NCBI GenBank assembly: GCA_900322105.1 | Contig: ONYV01000063.1 | Coordinates: 1 to 9,451, forward strand | Direction: 5' to 3' | DNA length: 9,451 nt | Origin: an uncultured Eubacteriales bacterium | GTDB taxonomy: Bacteria; Bacillota; Clostridia; Oscillospirales; Acutalibacteraceae | Shown here: positions 5,900-9,451 of the stretch, piece after piece | Numbering within the stretch: position 1 is the stretch's first letter | Layout of the letters: every line of letters starts with the position of its first letter | The notes under the pieces: generated by a model | Databases searched by the model: none | What the model was told of the DNA's origin: nothing | Seen by the model: the letters and a program-made list of their open reading frames with translations, nothing else | Translations under genes and position numbers: made by a program

Positions 5900-5918
5900 T
5901 AATAGATGCTGCCTATTA
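5900..5918 (-). promoter_or_regulatory. Palindrome with LysR-type operator geometry
   Basis: TAATAG (5900-5905), seven bases, then CTATTA (5913-5918) form a perfect 6+6 inverted repeat. It contains a T-N11-A core (T5903, A5915), the general LysR-family box. Its inner edge is 9 bases upstream of the -35 hexamer, and its centre lies near -54 from the inferred transcription start. This is a usual place for the recognition half of a LysR-activated promoter. The operon it precedes encodes a LysR regulator (930-1862), a natural candidate ligand-responsive activator. The assignment is inference from geometry and context. Confidence 0.5.
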
Positions 5919-5951
5919 CCCGTTATAGGTTCATCCTTTGATCCGCTCATC

Positions 5952-5991
5952 AAAAAAACAGCAGCCGCATCACATGGATCAAAGCTGCTGC
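5952..5991 (-). terminator. Intrinsic terminator of the trp operon
   Basis: On the minus strand CAGCAGC (5990-5984) pairs with GCTGCTG (5965-5959) across an 18-base loop. Seven consecutive T residues (5958-5952) follow immediately. It begins 22 bases after the trpA stop, so it most likely ends the trp transcript and separates it from the sulfur operon promoter downstream. The large loop makes the hairpin less than ideal, but the U tract is strong. Confidence 0.85.
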
Positions 5992-6012
5992 TTTTCTGAA
6001 TGATGCTCCGTT

Positions 6013-6768
6013 TCAGCCGTATTCACACACAGCTGACTTCATTTTGCGGACATATTCTCCGATCACTTCGGGCGCTTCTCTGCCGTATTGTTCCGCAATA
6101 CGGACGATCGCAGAACCGACGATCGCGCCATCGGCAATCTGCGCCATCTGTTTTGCCTGTTCAGGTGTGGAAATGCCAAAACCAATGGCAACAGGAATAT
6201 CTGTGTTTTCACGGATCACCCTGACGATGGAAGCAAGATCCGTAGTGATCTCGCTGCGCACACCCGTCACGCCAAGACTCGATACCAAATAGATAAATCC
6301 TTCCGCTTCCCTTGCGATCATGCCGATACGGTTTTCTGAAGTAGGCGCGATCAGAGAGATCAGATCCACCTCATAGCATCGGCAGATCTCTGAAAACTCT
6401 TCCTTTTCTTCAAAGGGAATGTCGGGCAGGATCAGACCGTCGATGCCGACTTCCCGACAGGTCGAAATGAACTGCTCCGCTCCGTAAGAGTACACCACGT
6501 TTGCGTATGTCATAAAGATCAGCGGCACAGATACATCTCTGCGCAGCTCTCGCACAAGGTCAAAGACCTTATCTGTATCTGCTCCTGCGCTGAGCGCACG
6601 GATTTCTGCGGTAGGGTCAGAAAACGGGATGCCCAGTTCTATGATATCAGCGCCGTTTTGCGCCATTGCACGAACAGCTGCCGCTGTTGTTTCCATATCG
6701 GGATCACCGCAGGTGATAAACGGAATGAACACTTTTCCGTTTTGAAATGCCTTTGTGATCTTACTCAT
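6013..6768 (-). CDS. trpA: Tryptophan synthase alpha chain with shortened active-site loop
   Basis: TrpA cleaves indole-3-glycerol phosphate to indole and glyceraldehyde 3-phosphate. I start it at the ATG at 6768 (MSKITKAF), which has GGGAGG at 6780-6775 and overlaps the trpB stop. An ATG 12 codons further upstream lacks family similarity. The 251 residues include FIPFITCGDPD at 14-24, IIELGIPFSDP at 42-52 with catalytic Glu44, MTYAN at 86-90, GLILPDIPFEE at 111-121, APTSENR at 141-147, SLGVTGVRSE at 164-173, and IGFGIS with DGAIVGSAIV near the end. One segment is odd. After SDPTAE (49-55, Glu55 in place of Asp60 of the Salmonella enzyme) the chain goes straight to IRALSAG, where relatives have about eight more residues of the type GPVIQxAN. 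The reading frame is intact. Activity is therefore uncertain although the identity is not. Confidence 0.95.
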   Translation of the reverse strand: MSKITKAFQNGKVFIPFITCGDPDMETTAAAVRAMAQNGADIIELGIPFSDPTAEIRALSAGADTDKVFDLVRELRRDVSVPLIFMTYANVVYSYGAEQFISTCREVGIDGLILPDIPFEEKEEFSEICRCYEVDLISLIAPTSENRIGMIAREAEGFIYLVSSLGVTGVRSEITTDLASIVRVIRENTDIPVAIGFGISTPEQAKQMAQIADGAIVGSAIVRIAEQYGREAPEVIGEYVRKMKSAVCEYG

Positions 6769-7954
6769 AAATATCCTCCCCTCTGTAACGTGCGATCGCC
6801 GCACAGTCCTTGTCCCCTCTGCCCGAAATCGTGATCACGATCGTTTTGTCTTTGCCCATTGTCGGCGCAAGCTTCATGGCGTGAGCCACTGCATGAGCCG
6901 ACTCGATCGCAGGGATGATGCCTTCCGTTTTTGACAGATATTCAAACGCCTCCACTGCTTCATCGTCAGTGACGGCGACATATTCCGCCCTGCCGATATC
7001 ATGCAGAAAAGCGTGTTCGGGTCCGACGCCCGGATAGTCCAGCCCTGCCGAAATGGAATAGACAGGCGCAATTTGTCCGTGCTTGTCCTGACAAAAATAA
7101 GACTTCATGCCGTGGAAAATGCCCACCCTGCCTGTGGAGATCGTAGCGGCCGTTTCAAAGGTGTCGATCCCTCTGCCGGCCGCTTCACAGCCGATCAGAC
7201 GCACGCTTTTGTCCTGAATAAAATGATAAAACGTTCCGATCGCATTAGAACCGCCGCCGACACAGGCGATCACCGCATCGGGCAGTCTGCCCTCTTTTTG
7301 GAGCATCTGCGACTTGATCTCCTTAGAGATCACCGCCTGAAAATCTCTGACGATCGTCGGAAACGGATGCGGTCCCATCACCGAGCCAAGACAATAGTGA
7401 GTATCGCTGATACGATTCGTCCATTCACGCATTGCTTCCGACACAGCGTCCTTCAAAGTCGCCGTACCGCTTTTCACCGCAACGACCTCTGCGCCGAGCA
7501 GCCGCATACGGTAAACGTTGAGCGCCTGACGGATCGTGTCTTCTTCTCCCATAAATACAACGCATTCCATATTCAGCAGCGCAGCCGCCGTTGCCGTAGC
7601 AACGCCGTGTTGTCCTGCGCCTGTTTCTGCGATCAGACGTGTCTTTCCCATCCTTTTGGCAAGCAGCGCCTGACCCAGTACATTGTTGATTTTATGCGCC
7701 CCCGTATGGTTCAGATCCTCACGCTTGAGGTAGATCTTTGCACCGCCCAGATCCTTTGTCATCCGCTCTGCATAGTAAAGCCGTGATGGTCTGTTAGCGT
7801 ACTCGTTGAGCAGTTCATTCAGCTCACGGTTAAAATCGGGGTCATCTTTATATTTCTGATAGGCTTCTTCCAGTTCGATCACAGCATTCATCAGGGTTTC
7901 GGGAATGTATTGTCCGCCGTGAATGCCGAATCGTCCGTTCGGGTTTGTCATCAT
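6761..7954 (-). CDS. trpB: Tryptophan synthase beta chain
   Basis: This 397-residue PLP enzyme condenses indole with serine to make tryptophan, in an alpha2-beta2 complex with TrpA. The N-terminus has GRFGIHGGQYIPETL. The PLP lysine lies in HTGAHKINN (Lys88), the catalytic Glu in ETGAGQHG (110-117), the phosphate-binding loop in GGGSNA (233-238), and the C-terminal domain ends with SGRGDKD. The sequence is a standard TrpB1 type. Two ATGs are adjacent (7954 and 7951). The first overlaps the trpF stop as ATGA and has AGGA (7964-7961) six bases upstream, so either start is possible. The stop codon lies within the trpA start region (ATGAGTAA), an eight-base overlap. No defect is visible in this subunit, in contrast to trpA. 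Confidence 0.97.
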   Translation of the reverse strand: MMTNPNGRFGIHGGQYIPETLMNAVIELEEAYQKYKDDPDFNRELNELLNEYANRPSRLYYAERMTKDLGGAKIYLKREDLNHTGAHKINNVLGQALLAKRMGKTRLIAETGAGQHGVATATAAALLNMECVVFMGEEDTIRQALNVYRMRLLGAEVVAVKSGTATLKDAVSEAMREWTNRISDTHYCLGSVMGPHPFPTIVRDFQAVISKEIKSQMLQKEGRLPDAVIACVGGGSNAIGTFYHFIQDKSVRLIGCEAAGRGIDTFETAATISTGRVGIFHGMKSYFCQDKHGQIAPVYSISAGLDYPGVGPEHAFLHDIGRAEYVAVTDDEAVEAFEYLSKTEGIIPAIESAHAVAHAMKLAPTMGKDKTIVITISGRGDKDCAAIARYRGEDIYE

Positions 7955-8556
7955 GCTTCATCCTTTCTGACGGCTGAGGCAAAGTCAGCCATTTTTTTCT
8001 TGTCCTTTTGATGATCTGTTTCGATCCCTGTGCTGACATCCAGCGCAAAGGGATGCAGTCTGCAAAGCGCTTTCGATACATTATCCGCATTCAGTCCGCC
8101 TGCCAAAAAATACGGTTTTCGGATCGTTTCGAGCATCTCCCAGTCAAAGGTCTTGCCCTCTCCTGCGCCTGCATCGAACATCATATAGTCGGCATTTGTC
8201 ATTTCTGCCGCCGCAATATCCTCTTTGCTGCGAATGCGAAACGCTTTTATGACAGGCTTGTTGGTCTCCCGCTGAATGCGCACGATATCTTCATTGCTTT
8301 CGTCCCCGTGAAGCTGCGCCGCGTCGATTACGCCGCTTTTTAGCAGAGAAATGACGTGTTCGATCTCATCATTCAGAAACACACCGACCGCAATGATATC
8401 CTTTCGCAGCAGTTCTTTGAGCTTTGCTGCCTGCGTATCACTGACACAGCGCCTGCTGTTTGAAACGAACACAAATCCGATATAGTCGGGTCTGATCTCG
8501 TTTGCAGCTTCAATATCACAGGGTCTTGTGAGTCCGCAGAATTTTATCTTAGTCAT
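7951..8556 (-). CDS. trpF: Phosphoribosylanthranilate isomerase
   Basis: This 201-residue protein performs the Amadori rearrangement of phosphoribosylanthranilate. It begins with the diagnostic KFCGLTR, in which Cys7 is the catalytic base. It continues with DYIGFVF at 24-30, QLHG at 81-84, MMFDAGAGEGKTFDW at 125-139 with Asp128 as the catalytic acid, LAGGL at 151-155, and a phosphate-binding DVSTGIET at 173-180. The C-terminal tail 'HQKDKKKM' differs a little from the usual 'G.KD..K', but the Lys-Asp pair is kept. The gene is separate from trpC, overlapping it by four bases at the 5' end, and its stop overlaps the first trpB ATG in the same way. In operon order D-C-F-B-A it supplies the substrate for TrpC. 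Confidence 0.97.
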   Translation of the reverse strand: MTKIKFCGLTRPCDIEAANEIRPDYIGFVFVSNSRRCVSDTQAAKLKELLRKDIIAVGVFLNDEIEHVISLLKSGVIDAAQLHGDESNEDIVRIQRETNKPVIKAFRIRSKEDIAAAEMTNADYMMFDAGAGEGKTFDWEMLETIRKPYFLAGGLNADNVSKALCRLHPFALDVSTGIETDHQKDKKKMADFASAVRKDEA

Positions 8557-9335
8557 CCTATCCCTCTTAATTCGTTCAGTTTTTTCCGCTTGTCTGCTTC
8601 TCTCATCAGCGCTTCACCGATCAGCACTGCATCTGCGCCGATCTCACGCAGGATTTGTACATCCTGCGGTGTTTTCACGCCGCTTTCAGATACAAACAGT
8701 ACCTCTTTCGGGATCAGTCTGCGCAGTCTTCGGCTGTTTTCCGTATCAACAGAAAAATCTTTCAGATTCCGATTGTTCACACCGATCATATCAGCGCCGC
8801 AGGAAAGGGCTTGCTGTATCTCTTCTTCATCGTGTACTTCCACCAAAGCGGAAAGTCCCAGTTCTTTACAAACACTCAGATACCTTTTGAGCTGCGCTTC
8901 CTCCAGTATCGAGCAGATCAGCAGCACTGCCGATGCGCCAAGACACTTCGCTTCATAGATCATATATTCATCTACCGTAAAATCTTTCCGCAGACACGGT
9001 ATGTTCACCGATGCAGCGATCTCCTGCAAATAGCGGTCGCTGCCCAAAAACCACTTCGGTTCTGTCAGAACCGAAATACAGTCAGCGCCTGCGGTTTCAT
9101 AGTCCTTGGCAATTTGCAGATACGGAAAATCCTGTGCGATCACACCTTTGGAAGGCGATGCCTTTTTACATTCGCAGATAAACGAGATCTCATCCTTTTT
9201 CAGTGCATTCTCAAACGCAAATTTACCGCGCGGCATTTGCAATGCACGCTCTCTGATGCTGTTTTCGGATACGATCTGTTTTTGAAGCGCCACACGTTCT
9301 CTTGCATGGTCTGCGAGTTTTTCAAGGATCGTCAT
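8553..9335 (-). CDS. trpC: Indole-3-glycerol phosphate synthase
   Basis: This 260-residue TIM-barrel enzyme closes the ring of carboxyphenylamino-deoxyribulose phosphate to give indole-3-glycerol phosphate. All family motifs are visible: CECKKASPSKG at 54-64 (catalytic Glu55, Lys57), SVLTEPKWFLGS at 88-99, CLRKDF at 114-119 with Lys117 as the likely general acid, VEVHDEEE at 165-172, IGVNNRNL at 184-191, SESG at 216-219 and VLIGEALM at 237-244. The length is normal for a monofunctional TrpC, with no TrpF fusion. The ATG at 9335-9333 is preceded five bases upstream by a near-perfect GGAGGTG (9347-9341). The stop overlaps the trpF start by four bases (ATGA). The motif set leaves little doubt about the function. 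Confidence 0.97.
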   Translation of the reverse strand: MTILEKLADHARERVALQKQIVSENSIRERALQMPRGKFAFENALKKDEISFICECKKASPSKGVIAQDFPYLQIAKDYETAGADCISVLTEPKWFLGSDRYLQEIAASVNIPCLRKDFTVDEYMIYEAKCLGASAVLLICSILEEAQLKRYLSVCKELGLSALVEVHDEEEIQQALSCGADMIGVNNRNLKDFSVDTENSRRLRRLIPKEVLFVSESGVKTPQDVQILREIGADAVLIGEALMREADKRKKLNELRGIG

Positions 9336-9451
9336 GCCGTCACCTCCGGACGGTTGCTCACTTCACGCACTTTTTCCAGTGTGCGCAGCGCTTCCCCCGA
9401 GTCGATCAGTTCACTTGCCAGCGCTATGCCGCTTTTCAGACTGTCCGCTTT
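9332..9451 (-). CDS. trpD: Anthranilate phosphoribosyltransferase, C-terminal fragment (cut by window edge)
   Basis: Only the last 39 codons and the TGA stop (9334-9332) are in the window. The frame reads KADSLKSGIALASELIDSG followed by EALRTLEKVREVSNRPEVTA. This matches the end of TrpD proteins, where a helix with 'GxxLAxExIDSGxAxxxLexL' closes the protein. TrpD transfers phosphoribosyl from PRPP to anthranilate, the second committed step of tryptophan synthesis. The stop codon overlaps the trpC start in the arrangement ATGA, and the trpC ribosome binding site lies inside these last codons, so the two genes are translationally coupled. The rest of the gene, and presumably trpE and trpG, lie beyond the right edge. 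The identity rests on the C-terminal helix and the position directly before trpC. Confidence 0.88.
   Translation of the reverse strand, partial: KADSLKSGIALASELIDSGEALRTLEKVREVSNRPEVTA

Noticed and set aside
7001..7786. Long plus-strand open frame inside trpB
   Set aside because: It is antisense to a clearly functional trpB, is rich in Arg, His and Cys as usual for shadow frames, and shows no family motif.
1..9451. CRISPR array, tRNA, rRNA, transposase or phage genes
   Set aside because: No regularly spaced repeats, no tRNA or rRNA signatures and no transposase or integrase motifs were seen on either strand.

Overview
The window looks like the chromosome of a Firmicute, probably a Ruminococcus-like member of the Oscillospiraceae. 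This rests on moderate GC, strong AGGAG-type ribosome binding sites, a trpD-C-F-B-A gene order, a TrpA with the Firmicute-type 'SDPTAE' signature, and a GC-rich multi-hairpin intergenic element of a kind I associate with Ruminococcus genomes. The taxonomic call is inference. Almost everything confidently coding lies on the minus strand, so the text reads from high to low coordinates.

Region 1 (9451 to about 5952) is the distal part of a tryptophan operon: the C-terminus of trpD, then trpC, trpF, trpB and trpA. All junctions overlap by 4 to 8 bases, and the block ends in an intrinsic terminator at about 5952-5990. TrpA is unusual: 8 residues that normally follow the catalytic acidic residue of active-site loop 2 appear to be missing.

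Region 2 (5918 to about 5571) is a regulatory leader. On the minus strand it holds a palindrome with LysR-operator geometry (5900-5918), an extended -10 sigma-A promoter (5862-5890), a 42-codon leader peptide gene (5656-5784) with three consecutive Cys codons and a final Cys codon, and an intrinsic terminator (5593-5629). The 5' arm of that terminator can pair instead with an upstream copy of the 3' arm. This is the layout of a classical ribosome-mediated attenuator, and the codons point to cysteine as the sensed amino acid. It is the most interesting item in the window.

Region 3 (5570 to 149) is the operon this leader would control: a class I SAM methyltransferase, luxS, mccB (cystathionine gamma-lyase type), mccA (O-acetylserine-dependent cystathionine beta-synthase type), a LysR regulator and an amidohydrolase. 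Together they form a methionine-to-cysteine route: SAM to SAH (methyltransferase), SAH to S-ribosylhomocysteine (nucleosidase, not in this window), then homocysteine plus the AI-2 precursor (LuxS), cystathionine (MccA) and cysteine (MccB). The gene set parallels the ubiG-mccB-mccA-luxS operon of Clostridium acetobutylicum, where a Cys T-box and an antisense RNA under an S-box do the sensing. Here a Cys-codon leader peptide seems to take that role. A GC-rich triple-hairpin repeat sits between the methyltransferase and luxS.

The left edge (1-148) is mostly unexplained. It may hold the last codons of a convergent plus-strand gene, and it has a short near-direct repeat and a small inverted repeat.
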